Positions 14,060-22,259 of a DNA stretch of 64,000 nt are shown here, piece by piece. How positions within the stretch are numbered: position 1 is the stretch's first letter; every line of letters begins with the position of its first letter. The notes beneath the pieces were generated by a model. That model was not told where the DNA came from, searched no databases, and was given only the letters and a program-made list of their open reading frames with translations. The stretch is from Bacteroidota bacterium (GTDB lineage Bacteria > Bacteroidota > Bacteroidia > 2-12-FULL-35-15): positions 62,001-126,000 of the forward strand of contig CANJYB010000009.1 of the NCBI GenBank assembly GCA_947479085.1, given 5' to 3'. The position numbers and the translations under genes are program-made.

Positions 14060-16675
14060 CTACATTCCTCTTTCTTTGTCCATGTATGATTGAACCACTT
14101 CTATAGCATTATCAATTACATCGCTTAATGCTGTAATAAAGGTTCCCGGCTTAGCCATTGAAAATGCATGTTTCAGGGCTTCCACTTCTTTCGGAATGTA
14201 TTCATACGATTGTTTCGGGTCAACTTCTGTAATCCCCTCCACCAATAAATTTACGATATCTTCGGCTTGTCTTCCACGAAGGAATTTATCCTGGCGAATA
14301 ATGATGTGGTCAAACATTTTCGCAGAAATTCTTCCAAGATCCCTTATATCTTCGTCTCTTCGGTCACCTGTTCCGGTGATGATTCCGATTTTAAACGGAG
14401 AATCAACTGTGGAAAGGAATTCTCTGATTCCATTGAATCCGTCAGGATTGTGAGCAAAGTCAATCATTACTTTATATTCCTTGAAATCAAATATGTTCAT
14501 TCTGCCCGGTGTTTGAGCTGAAGAAGGAATAAATGTTTCGAGATTGGAACGGATGTCTTCGATGGTGAATCCATACACATAAGAAGCAAGAGTAGCGGCT
14601 AGTACATTGTAAATCATAAATGAAACACGGCCTCCAAACGTTAACGGAATATTGGTAACTTTTTCAACTCTGAATTTCCAATCTCCTTTTTTAATAGTGA
14701 TGTAGCCGTTTTCGTAAATGCAGGCAATACCCCTGTTTTTACAATGTTCAATAATTACCGGATTGTTTTCATCCATACTGAAATAAGCTACATTGCAACT
14801 GGCTGCTTTTCCAAGGTCAACACAATATTTGTTGTCAGCATTCAGCACAGCGTATCCATCGCGTTTCACCGATTCCACCACAACGCCTTTTACTTTCGCC
14901 ATGTCATCAAGCGTATTGATGTCAGATAAACCCATGTGATCTGCCTGAATGTTGGTTACAACACCTACATCACATCTGCCGAATCCTAAACCTGAGCGCA
15001 GAATACCACCACGGGCGGTTTCCAACACAGCAAATTCAACAGTAGGATCTTTTAGAATAAATTCAGCACTTACAGGTCCTGTAGTGTCTCCTTTGGTTAA
15101 CATTGAATTTCCTACATAGATACCATCAGAAGTAGTAAAGCCTACTTTAAAGCCGTTGTTTTTTACTATATGAGAAATTAATCGGGTAGTGGTGGTTTTA
15201 CCATTCGTTCCTGTAATAGCAATGATAGGAATACGACATGATTTTCCATTCGGATAAAGCATATCTATTACCGGTGCAGCCACATTTCTTGGTAACCCCT
15301 GGGCAGGAGCAAGGTGCATACGGAAACCCGGAGCGGCATTTACTTCCAACACCACACCTCCTGTTATTTCCAATGGTTCTGATAAATTAGAAGCCATGAT
15401 GTCGATACCGCAAATGTCTAAGCCTATTACTCTTGATATGCGTTCGCAAATAAAAATATTATGAGGATGAACAATATCCGTTACATCTGTGGAAGTACCA
15501 CCAGTACTTAGATTGGCAGTACCCTTTAAATAACATTTTTCATCTTTAGCTAAAACAGTTTCGATGGTATAATTTTTCTTTGCCAGTTGTTCAGTGGTTT
15601 CCCTGTCGATGCTGATTTCGGTTAATACATTTTCATGACCATATCCTCTTCTCGGGTCTTTGTTTTCCTTTTCTATTAATTGTTCAATGGAGGAAGCACC
15701 ATCACCCACCACGTGAGCAGGTTCTCTTAATGCTGCTGCAATAAAGCGATGATTGATTACCAGAACACGGAAATCGTAACCGGTGATAAATTTTTCTATG
15801 ATAATTTTGCGTGAATATTTTTTAGCATGTTCGTAAGCTGCTACAGCTTCTTCCATGGTCTTTACATTGATGGAAGCGCCTTTACCATGATTCCCGTCAA
15901 GAGGTTTGAAAACCAAAGGAAATCCTACTTTTTCAACCGAACTTTCCAAATCTTCAATGCTGGAAATACAAACACCTTTGGCAACCGGAATTGCAGCATC
16001 CAGCAACATCCGTTTTGTCTCGTCCTTGTTACTTGCCAGATCAACTGCAATAGAACTGGTCTGGTTGGTCATGGTAGCACGAAAGCGTACCTGGTTTTTT
16101 CCATAACCTAATTGTACCAATGATTGACCATCCAAACGAATGAAAGGAATATCTCTTGCCACCGCTTCGTCAATAATAGAACCGGTACTTGGACCAAAAC
16201 GAACATCTTCGCGTAATTCGCGCATGGTTCTGATATCCGTTTCCAGATCATATTCTACCCCATTTATTAATGCTTCAGCAATCCGAACAGCAGATTTAGC
16301 AGCGAATGTACCCACCGCTTCTTCCATATAAGAAAAAACCACATTGTAAATTCCTTCCTTACCAGTACCACGGGTGCGACCAAAACCACAATCCATTCCG
16401 GCCAATGATTGAATCTCGAGTGCAATGTGCTCAATCACGTGACCCATATAAGTGCCTTCTTTTACACGAAGGAAAAACCCCCCTTCAATATTCGGAGAAC
16501 AACGATGAGACATCATGGAAGGGAACATTAACTGCAGCCTTTGAAGGAAACCATCAATTTTATTGGTCGGACGATGTTCCAATTCTTCAATGTCGAGTTT
16601 CATCACTATCAGTTTTCGTCTGCGGATGGACCAATAGTTAGGCCCTCTCATTACTTTTATCTCTACTATCTTCAT
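14060..16675 (-). CDS. cphA: Cyanophycin synthetase
   Basis: 871 aa, the usual CphA length. N-terminal domain (to about 160), ATP-grasp domain (about 215-470; FKPLDGNHGKG at 257-267, EVNAAPGFRMH at 444-454), then a Mur-ligase-like domain with P-loop GTNGKTTTT at 489-497. The enzyme polymerises aspartate and adds arginine to each side chain without a ribosome, making the nitrogen reserve cyanophycin in the cytosol. It is divergent to a cyanophycinase gene from a 131-bp intergenic region, so both synthesis and breakdown are encoded together. No CphA2-type truncation is seen. Confidence 0.94.
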   Translation of the reverse strand: MKIVEIKVMRGPNYWSIRRRKLIVMKLDIEELEHRPTNKIDGFLQRLQLMFPSMMSHRCSPNIEGGFFLRVKEGTYMGHVIEHIALEIQSLAGMDCGFGRTRGTGKEGIYNVVFSYMEEAVGTFAAKSAVRIAEALINGVEYDLETDIRTMRELREDVRFGPSTGSIIDEAVARDIPFIRLDGQSLVQLGYGKNQVRFRATMTNQTSSIAVDLASNKDETKRMLLDAAIPVAKGVCISSIEDLESSVEKVGFPLVFKPLDGNHGKGASINVKTMEEAVAAYEHAKKYSRKIIIEKFITGYDFRVLVINHRFIAAALREPAHVVGDGASSIEQLIEKENKDPRRGYGHENVLTEISIDRETTEQLAKKNYTIETVLAKDEKCYLKGTANLSTGGTSTDVTDIVHPHNIFICERISRVIGLDICGIDIMASNLSEPLEITGGVVLEVNAAPGFRMHLAPAQGLPRNVAAPVIDMLYPNGKSCRIPIIAITGTNGKTTTTRLISHIVKNNGFKVGFTTSDGIYVGNSMLTKGDTTGPVSAEFILKDPTVEFAVLETARGGILRSGLGFGRCDVGVVTNIQADHMGLSDINTLDDMAKVKGVVVESVKRDGYAVLNADNKYCVDLGKAASCNVAYFSMDENNPVIIEHCKNRGIACIYENGYITIKKGDWKFRVEKVTNIPLTFGGRVSFMIYNVLAATLASYVYGFTIEDIRSNLETFIPSSAQTPGRMNIFDFKEYKVMIDFAHNPDGFNGIREFLSTVDSPFKIGIITGTGDRRDEDIRDLGRISAKMFDHIIIRQDKFLRGRQAEDIVNLLVEGITEVDPKQSYEYIPKEVEALKHAFSMAKPGTFITALSDVIDNAIEVVQSYMDKERGM

Positions 16676-16780
16676 ATCAATTTGGTTTAATTTTCTTCAA
16701 AGTAATAAAAATAATATTACATAACGAAACAAATTGATAACTATCTTGACATTGTTGATAGAAAAACATATTAATTTTTA

Positions 16781-16807
16781 TTGCAAAGCATAAAGAGTTT
16801 ATTTTTG
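16781..16807 (+). promoter_or_regulatory. Promoter of cphB: TTG ... TATTTTTG
   Basis: TATTTTTG at 16800-16807, with a TTG at 16781-16783 as the -33 element. The box covers the GTG at 16807, so the longer reading frame starting there would begin inside the promoter and the ATG at 16834 is the better start. Confidence 0.55.
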
Positions 16808-16833
16808 TGCTTTATAAACCAACAAAAAACAGA

Positions 16834-17694
16834 ATGGATATTCCAAAAGGGAAATTAATATCAGTAGGAGGGAGCGAAGACAAAGGCACCGGCATAGAAC
16901 CTAATTTTGAACCGAAAGCTCATTTGCATTTCTTCGAATTCGGGATTTTGAAACGCATTTTGTCTGAAATGAAAGGAGTGGATTCGAAGGTGGAAGTAAT
17001 TACTACAGCCTCTCAGATACCTGAAGAAGTAGGAGAAAACTATGTTCAGGCTTTTGGCAAACTGGGGTGCAATAACATTGGCGTTATTCATATTAAGAAT
17101 CGCGAAGATGCATTGAATGAAGAATACCTGGAAAGAATTAAAAAGGCTGATGGAGTAATGTTTACCGGAGGAAATCAATTGAGGCTTACTATGATTTTTG
17201 GTGGTACAGAATTTATGGAGATACTTCACCATCGCTATATAACGGAGAATTTTCTTATTGCCGGAACCAGTGCAGGTGCTATGGCCATGAGTAACACCAT
17301 GATTTACCAGGGAAGCAGTACGGGTGCGTTGCTGAAAGGAGAAGTGAAAATAACCACAGGTCTGGCGTTAATGAAAGATGTAATCATAGATTCACATTTT
17401 GTTACCCGTGGTCGTTTTGGAAGATTGGCGCAGGCTGTAGCTTCTAATCCCAGCTGTATTGGTATCGGATTAGGGGAAGATACGGGTGTGCTGGTTACAG
17501 AAGGAAACAAGATGGAAGCAATAGGTTCCGGATTGATTTTGATTTTTGACGGACATAGTATTCGTCACTCTAATATAGCGGATATTGAAGAAGGAGCTCC
17601 TATTTCTATTGAGCACTTAATTGTTCACGTGATGGAAAAGGGAAACTTTTATTACTTAAAGGAGCGCAAGTTTTATGCAAAACAATTGATTTAA
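16834..17694 (+). CDS. cphB: Cyanophycinase
   Basis: 286 aa from the ATG at 16834 (an upstream in-frame GTG at 16807 lies within the promoter box). Peptidase family S51: nucleophile Ser146 in GTSAGAMAMS, preceding FTGGNQ at 110-115 as the substrate-pocket motif, and GIGLGEDTGV near 210. It splits cyanophycin to beta-Asp-Arg dipeptides. There is no signal peptide, so it is the intracellular type, fitting degradation of the cell's own store. Divergent to cphA. Confidence 0.93.
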   Translation: MDIPKGKLISVGGSEDKGTGIEPNFEPKAHLHFFEFGILKRILSEMKGVDSKVEVITTASQIPEEVGENYVQAFGKLGCNNIGVIHIKNREDALNEEYLERIKKADGVMFTGGNQLRLTMIFGGTEFMEILHHRYITENFLIAGTSAGAMAMSNTMIYQGSSTGALLKGEVKITTGLALMKDVIIDSHFVTRGRFGRLAQAVASNPSCIGIGLGEDTGVLVTEGNKMEAIGSGLILIFDGHSIRHSNIADIEEGAPISIEHLIVHVMEKGNFYYLKERKFYAKQLI

Positions 17695-17713
17695 AAACGG
17701 CTCTCGTTAAACA

Positions 17714-17753
17714 AAAAAAATCTCCTTTCTATTTAAAGAAAGGAGATTTTTTT
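17714..17753. terminator. Bidirectional terminator cphB/sucC
   Basis: Seventeen-base-pair inverted repeat with core TCTCCTTTCT/AGAAAGGAGA extended by A7/T7, six-base loop, between convergent genes. Confidence 0.85.
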
Positions 17754-17773
17754 ATTTAATAAATTCAGAAAAA

Positions 17774-18985
17774 CTATGCTACTACTTTCTTTACCAAATC
17801 AGCTGCTTCCTGCAGGGTGATTGCAGAATAAACTTTTAAGCCGGATTCGTCAATAATCTTTTTTGCTTCAATAGCATTGGTTCCCTGCAAACGAATAATG
17901 ATAGGAACAGTAATGTTGCCCATGTTTTTATAAGCGTCTACAATTCCCTGTGCCACACGGTCGCATCGAACAATACCACCAAAAATATTTACAAGAATAG
18001 CTTTTACATTTTTATCTTTCAGGATAATACGGAATGCCTGCTCCACACGGGCTGCATTGGCAGTTCCTCCCACATCAAGGAAGTTAGCAGGATCTCCGCC
18101 CGAAAGTTTGATAATATCCATGGTAGCCATTGCCAATCCGGCACCGTTTACCATACAACCAACATTTCCATCCAGTTTTACATAATTCAAATCATGTTCA
18201 CCAGCTTCCACTTCAGTAGGGTCTTCTTCGGTAACATCACGAAGAGCCATCAAATCAGGGTGACGGAAAAGTGAATTGTTATCCAACGATACTTTAGAAT
18301 CAACTGCAATTATTTTATTGTCCGAAGTTTTTAAAACCGGGTTTATTTCAAACATGGAAGAGTCGGTGGCTTCATAAGCTTTGTAAAGCGATGCAATGAA
18401 CTTTGTCATTTGTTTAAACGCTTCGCCAGATAAACCAAGATTGAATGCCACTTTGCGACATTGAAAATCTCTTAACCCCACTTTAGGGTCAATCTCTTCT
18501 TTAAAAATTAAATGAGGAGTATTGTGTGCAACGGTTTCAATATCCATACCTCCTTCGGTGGAATACATAATAGCATTGCGGCCTTTAGCTCTGTCTAATA
18601 ATACAGAAACATAAAATTCCTTGGTAGGAGATTCCCCCGGATAATATACATCCTGGGCTATTAATACTTTATTTACTTTCTTTCCTTTTTCTCCGGTTTG
18701 AGCGGTGATAAGCGAATTTCCAAGAATGTTTTCAGAAATAGAAAGTACATCATCCAGCGATTTTGCAAGTGCAACCCCTCTTTGTTCGGTACCGGCTATT
18801 TTTCCTTTTCCTCTTCCTCCTGCATGTATCTGGGCTTTTACTACCCACCAGCTGGTACCCGTTTGCATTTTTAATAATTTAGCAGCTTCCACAGCCTTTT
18901 CAGGTGAATCAGCTACAATGCCTTCCTGCACTGCCACTCCAAAAGATTTTAAAACCGCCTTGCCTTGATATTCGTGTATATTCAT
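17774..18985 (-). CDS. sucC: Succinyl-CoA synthetase beta subunit
   Basis: 403 aa ATP-grasp subunit of the TCA-cycle enzyme that converts succinyl-CoA to succinate with ATP or GTP synthesis. The N-terminus MNIHEYQGKAVLKSFGVAV, the AQIHAGGRGKGKIAGT loop, FEINPVL (metal/nucleotide site) and the C-terminal LVNIFGGIVRCDRVAQG domain are typical. sucD (alpha) is not adjacent, which is common in this phylum. A 1.75-kb gene-free repeat region lies upstream. Confidence 0.94.
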   Translation of the reverse strand: MNIHEYQGKAVLKSFGVAVQEGIVADSPEKAVEAAKLLKMQTGTSWWVVKAQIHAGGRGKGKIAGTEQRGVALAKSLDDVLSISENILGNSLITAQTGEKGKKVNKVLIAQDVYYPGESPTKEFYVSVLLDRAKGRNAIMYSTEGGMDIETVAHNTPHLIFKEEIDPKVGLRDFQCRKVAFNLGLSGEAFKQMTKFIASLYKAYEATDSSMFEINPVLKTSDNKIIAVDSKVSLDNNSLFRHPDLMALRDVTEEDPTEVEAGEHDLNYVKLDGNVGCMVNGAGLAMATMDIIKLSGGDPANFLDVGGTANAARVEQAFRIILKDKNVKAILVNIFGGIVRCDRVAQGIVDAYKNMGNITVPIIIRLQGTNAIEAKKIIDESGLKVYSAITLQEAADLVKKVVA

Positions 18986-19117
18986 AGTTGAGATGTTTAA
19001 GTTTTAGAAGTTCCAAAAGTATGTTTTTTTTGGACAATAAAGCAGAAATGAAGATTAAAATCAGGAAGTATTTTATTAACTCTCGCTATACGCCTAAACT
19101 AGAATACACTTTTTATA

Positions 19118-19252
19118 AGATTCCTCTTCGCCCGGGCGAATCGGAATGACAATTTTTTTAGAGGCGGTGTAGGGAGAGGGGCGGCTGCGAAGCAGCCGCC
19201 CCTCCTCCTTATTAATAAATGATTTTGTCATTGCGAAGGAATTGAGGAATCT
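19118..19252. mobile_element. MITE-like palindromic element
   Basis: Ends are imperfect inverted repeats: AGATTCCTC...GGAATGACAA on the left and TTGTCATTGCG...GAGGAATCT on the right. The centre holds a perfect 13-bp hairpin, GAGGGGCGGCTGC/GCAGCCGCCCCTC with loop GAA (19176-19204). The TTGTCATTGCG end resembles repeats scattered in many bacterial genomes. No transposase inside. Confidence 0.55.
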
Positions 19253-19463
19253 AAATTTGTATAGTAGCTTACAATAGGAACCCCAATAGAGCCAAAAAAG
19301 TAAGGAAAGCGGTCTGATTTTTACCTTAAAAAGCAAAAAGTAGCTGATTTAGCAACAAATCCACGTGAGAGCTCATCACATCCCGATGAGTTGAAAAGAT
19401 AAGTGAATGAGATTAGGTCTTGTCCGCTTGTTAGGTAATGTTAACTCCTTCGACATTAGCTCT

Positions 19464-19610
19464 CATTCCTATGGTTTTCCGTTTCGTTCCAATTTTATCT
19501 CATCGTATCCCAATGATTTTGATTTTTGTTCCCATGATTTTACATCTCATTCCGATGGTTTTAATTTTCATCCCGATGCTTTTGCATCACTTCCCTATCT
19601 TTTCTCATAC
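19464..19610. repeat. Tandem array B: 7 units, 21-bp period
   Basis: Seven units beginning at 19464, 19485, 19506, 19527, 19548, 19569 and 19590, consensus near CATTCCGATGGTTTT plus a variable six-base tail. Exact 21-bp register with no indels, although units differ at many positions. Confidence 0.88.
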
Positions 19611-19700
19611 CATCGGAGTATTACCAAGAAGTAAGGGGAAATGGCCAAAAGGACCTCTTAAGAGCAATAAAACAACAAAGCAAAGCGCTGGTTGAAGCCT

Positions 19701-19952
19701 CCCACTATGTGGTCGCGACTGCCCACTGAGTGGTCGCAACCGCCCACTATGTGGTCACGACTGTCCACTGTGTGGACGAGACCGCCCACCGTGTGGTCGA
19801 GACTGCGCACTGAGTGGTCACGACTGCCCACTGAGTGGTCACGACTGCCCACTGAGTGGTCGAGACCGCCCACTGAGTGGTCGAGACTGCCCACTGTGTG
19901 GTCACGACCGCCCACTGAGTGGGCGAGACCGCCCACTCACTCATCGGTCTTG
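19701..19952. repeat. Tandem array C: 11 full units plus a partial, 21-bp period
   Basis: Units start every 21 bp from 19701 to 19911, with a diverging twelfth at 19932. Consensus CCCACTGAGTGGTC followed by a seven-base variable tail. Every full unit keeps a dyad (C)CAC-N3-GTGG while the three central bases vary (TGA, TAT, TGT, CGT), as expected if the inverted arms are what matters. GC-rich, unlike the surrounding DNA. Confidence 0.93.
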
Positions 19953-20152
19953 CAAACGTGACTTAATTTAAAGCCCAAGGTTGGTATTTGGTGTAAAATG
20001 GAGTTAAGTACTAATGCGGGGGTGCTTTTCTGACTTAGAGGATAGGATTGGCAAAAGCGTAAAAGTGGGCTTGTTTTGGTAGGGAATTAGGCTGTTTTTT
20101 AGTAAAGAAGGAGAGGTTTCACTCATTTAATTACCGATTTTCAAAACCATTC

Positions 20153-20509
20153 ATTCATCCTATTGGGATAATCATCCATCCTATCCGACTAATCATTATT
20201 CCTATCGGGATAATCATCCATCCTATCCGAGTAATCATTATTCCTATTGGGATAATCGTTCATCCTATAAGACCAATCATTATTCCTATCGGGATAATCG
20301 TTCATCCTATCCGAGTAATCATTATTCTTATTGGAATAATCGTTCATCCTATCCGACCAATCATTATTCCTATTGGGATAATCGTTCATCTTATCCGAGT
20401 AATCATTATTCCTATTGAGATAATCACTCATCCTATCCGACCAATCATTATTTCTATTCAGACAATCATTCATCCTATCCGAATAATGATTATCCCTTTT
20501 GGAAGGATG
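20153..20509. repeat. Tandem array D: 17 units, 21-bp period with 42- and 84-bp super-periods
   Basis: Seventeen 21-bp units in perfect register. Odd units read ATTATTCCTAT then NGGGATAATC and are near-palindromes; even units read GTTCATCCTATCCGA then NNAATC. Even units alternate GACC/GACT and GAGT at the variable positions, giving an 84-bp super-period. A minus-strand open frame of 94 codons exists only because the period divides by three. Confidence 0.93.
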
Positions 20510-20684
20510 GTTATTCTCAGTTTTTTAGGATTTTAAGTAAAATGTACCTCTTTTTCTCTGACAGGTTCTGATATATTACTACTTGTTTCCGGAAGGTATT
20601 GTAGGTAGCTACTGGCTTATTTACACTTTATAATAGAATAATAAATTCAGACAAGTTGATTATAGTTAAGTAAATTTAATTCAT

Positions 20685-20692
20685 TAATTTTG
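20685..20692 (+). promoter_or_regulatory. -7 promoter box (TAATTTTG)
   Basis: Perfect TAnnTTTG 47 bases before the ATG at 20740, immediately followed by a strong hairpin. Confidence 0.5.
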
Positions 20693-20718
20693 GCTTATGC
20701 AGAATATCTGCATAAGCC
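20692..20718 (+). promoter_or_regulatory. 5'-end stem-loop of the secreted-protein mRNA
   Basis: Perfect 12-bp stem GGCTTATGCAGA/TCTGCATAAGCC with a three-base loop. Its position right at the expected transcription start suggests a 5' protective hairpin. It could instead be an operator. Confidence 0.5.
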
Positions 20719-20739
20719 ATTATTTTAATTTTAATTAAA

Positions 20740-22191
20740 ATGAAAACAATAAAAATTGTATTTTTGATTTTATATATCACTTGCTCGACAAAACTTTTTT
20801 CTCAAGTATGGGACAATATGGACGGTGGTTTTACTGGTACTGATTCCTTTAACCTCCAAAATACAACTTCTGGTTTAAGAAAGATAATCCCTTATAATAA
20901 TAAAATAATAGTTACAGGCCATTTTTTAAATGCAAGCAATACCGTTTTAAGCAATACAGCTCAGTGGGATGGTGTTCATTGGCAATCTATGGGGGTGGGC
21001 ATATGGAGCGAAATCTCATATCCAACCGCATATGGTTTAAACTTAGTTGACTACAATAATAAAGTATATGTCATGGGGTCTTTTGAAGGGGTCGCGGGCG
21101 CCTATCATTATGATACTACTCATTACGCTTCAAGGATTTCAAAATGGGATGGATTGGATTGGCAACCTCTAACTCCACCTGACCCTGGTCCAGTTTATAG
21201 TGGCTTTAATTCCATTGCAACTTCAGCAACAGTTTATCATAATAATTTATACATTGGTGGTGGGTTTTCTTATGCATTTGATTCTTCCGGGTTGCATCCT
21301 GCATTTGGTATGGCAAGATGGAACGATACTGTGTTTTCAAATTGTGGTACTTTCTTTAGTAATAATAGCTCAGGAAATTTTCATCAAAGGGCTGGAGTGG
21401 TTTATAATAATAAGTTAATAGTTGGAGGTTTTTTTAATTCTATAGATAGCAGCCCTTTTGGTTATTATGGCTATGTAGCTGCATATAATGATACTGTATG
21501 GTCAACATTAAGCACAGGGCTGAATAATACAGTTTATGCGCTTACAGTGTTTAATGGAGAATTATTTGCAGGGGGTTGTTTTACTGCAACCGGTAGTAGT
21601 GTTCCGGTTAATTATGTTTCTAAATGGGATGGTATACAATGGTTGCCCGTTGGAGAGGGATTAAACGATACTGTTTGGTCTTTAAGTGTAGATAGTGTAA
21701 ATAATAAATTAATAGCCGGTGGTGCATTTACACAAACAGGACTTGGCTTAACTGCTAAACACCTTGCAGAATGGAATGGAACTAATTGGGTTGAAGTTGG
21801 AGGGGGGGCTGATGATATTGTAACTGCCATATATGCAAAAGATAGTAACTTGTACATAGGTGGCTATTTTACGCATGTAGGTAATGGCATACCAGCAAAT
21901 GCAATAGCCCGCTGGGGCCCAAGCCATGTGGGAGTGGATGATATTTCGGCAAGCTCAACAACCATGCAATTGGAAATATACCCGAACCCAAGTAATGGGG
22001 AGTTTACCATAGAAAGTACAAGTAAAATAGAAAGTGTAAAGGTGTTTAATTTATTGGGGGAAACTATTTATCAAACTACAAAAGATAATCTGCAATCAAC
22101 TATTAATCTATCATCTCAACCCAAAGGGATATATTTCGTGCAGGTAAAAACTGAGAAAGGAATACTGAACAGGAAGATAGTTATTCAGTAA
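20740..22191 (+). CDS. Secreted propeller-like repeat protein with type A T9SS sorting domain
   Basis: 483 aa. Signal peptide about 1-22 (ends TKLFSQ). The body consists of repeats of roughly 50-60 residues with the pattern NNKLYIGGxF...AxWDGxxWxxVGxG, resembling Kelch/beta-propeller blades. The C-terminal 75 residues are a type IX secretion type A sorting domain: YPNPSNGEFTIES, VKVFNLLGETIY, KGIYFVQVKTEKG, RKIVIQ. It should be exported by T9SS and attached or released at the cell surface. The last 440 bp are almost identical to the paralogue ending at 24863. Confidence 0.85.
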   Translation: MKTIKIVFLILYITCSTKLFSQVWDNMDGGFTGTDSFNLQNTTSGLRKIIPYNNKIIVTGHFLNASNTVLSNTAQWDGVHWQSMGVGIWSEISYPTAYGLNLVDYNNKVYVMGSFEGVAGAYHYDTTHYASRISKWDGLDWQPLTPPDPGPVYSGFNSIATSATVYHNNLYIGGGFSYAFDSSGLHPAFGMARWNDTVFSNCGTFFSNNSSGNFHQRAGVVYNNKLIVGGFFNSIDSSPFGYYGYVAAYNDTVWSTLSTGLNNTVYALTVFNGELFAGGCFTATGSSVPVNYVSKWDGIQWLPVGEGLNDTVWSLSVDSVNNKLIAGGAFTQTGLGLTAKHLAEWNGTNWVEVGGGADDIVTAIYAKDSNLYIGGYFTHVGNGIPANAIARWGPSHVGVDDISASSTTMQLEIYPNPSNGEFTIESTSKIESVKVFNLLGETIYQTTKDNLQSTINLSSQPKGIYFVQVKTEKGILNRKIVIQ

Positions 22192-22259
22192 TCCTTTTAA
22201 TGAAGAGCTATACGCAGTGGCGGAAAAATGAATTTTAACATGGTAGCGTTTGCAGGTGA

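Larger units (their letters stand above)
18986..20739. other. 1.75-kb gene-free region with a palindromic element and three tandem arrays
   Basis: Between divergent sucC and a secreted-protein gene. In order: MITE-like element 19118-19252, array B (19464-19610), array C (19701-19952), array D (20153-20509), then the promoter and 5' hairpin of the next gene. Several open frames of 60-94 codons lie on the arrays because 21 is a multiple of three; I do not regard them as genes. Confidence 0.8.

Noticed and set aside
16807-16833. GTG start of cyanophycinase
   Set aside because: It lies within the TATTTTTG promoter box, so it could not be translated from that transcript.
19692-19961. Open frames on both strands over array C, and plus-strand frames over array B (19407-19695)
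   Set aside because: A 21-bp period keeps frames open by chance on all phases; the predicted peptides are simple heptad repeats with no start signals, and sister arrays of 22 bp cannot code at all.
20189-20473. Minus-strand frame of 94 codons over array D with 14-residue repeats
   Set aside because: It follows from the 42-bp super-period. Variable positions change amino acids freely (Trp to Tyr) instead of silent positions, and no promoter or termination signal fits.
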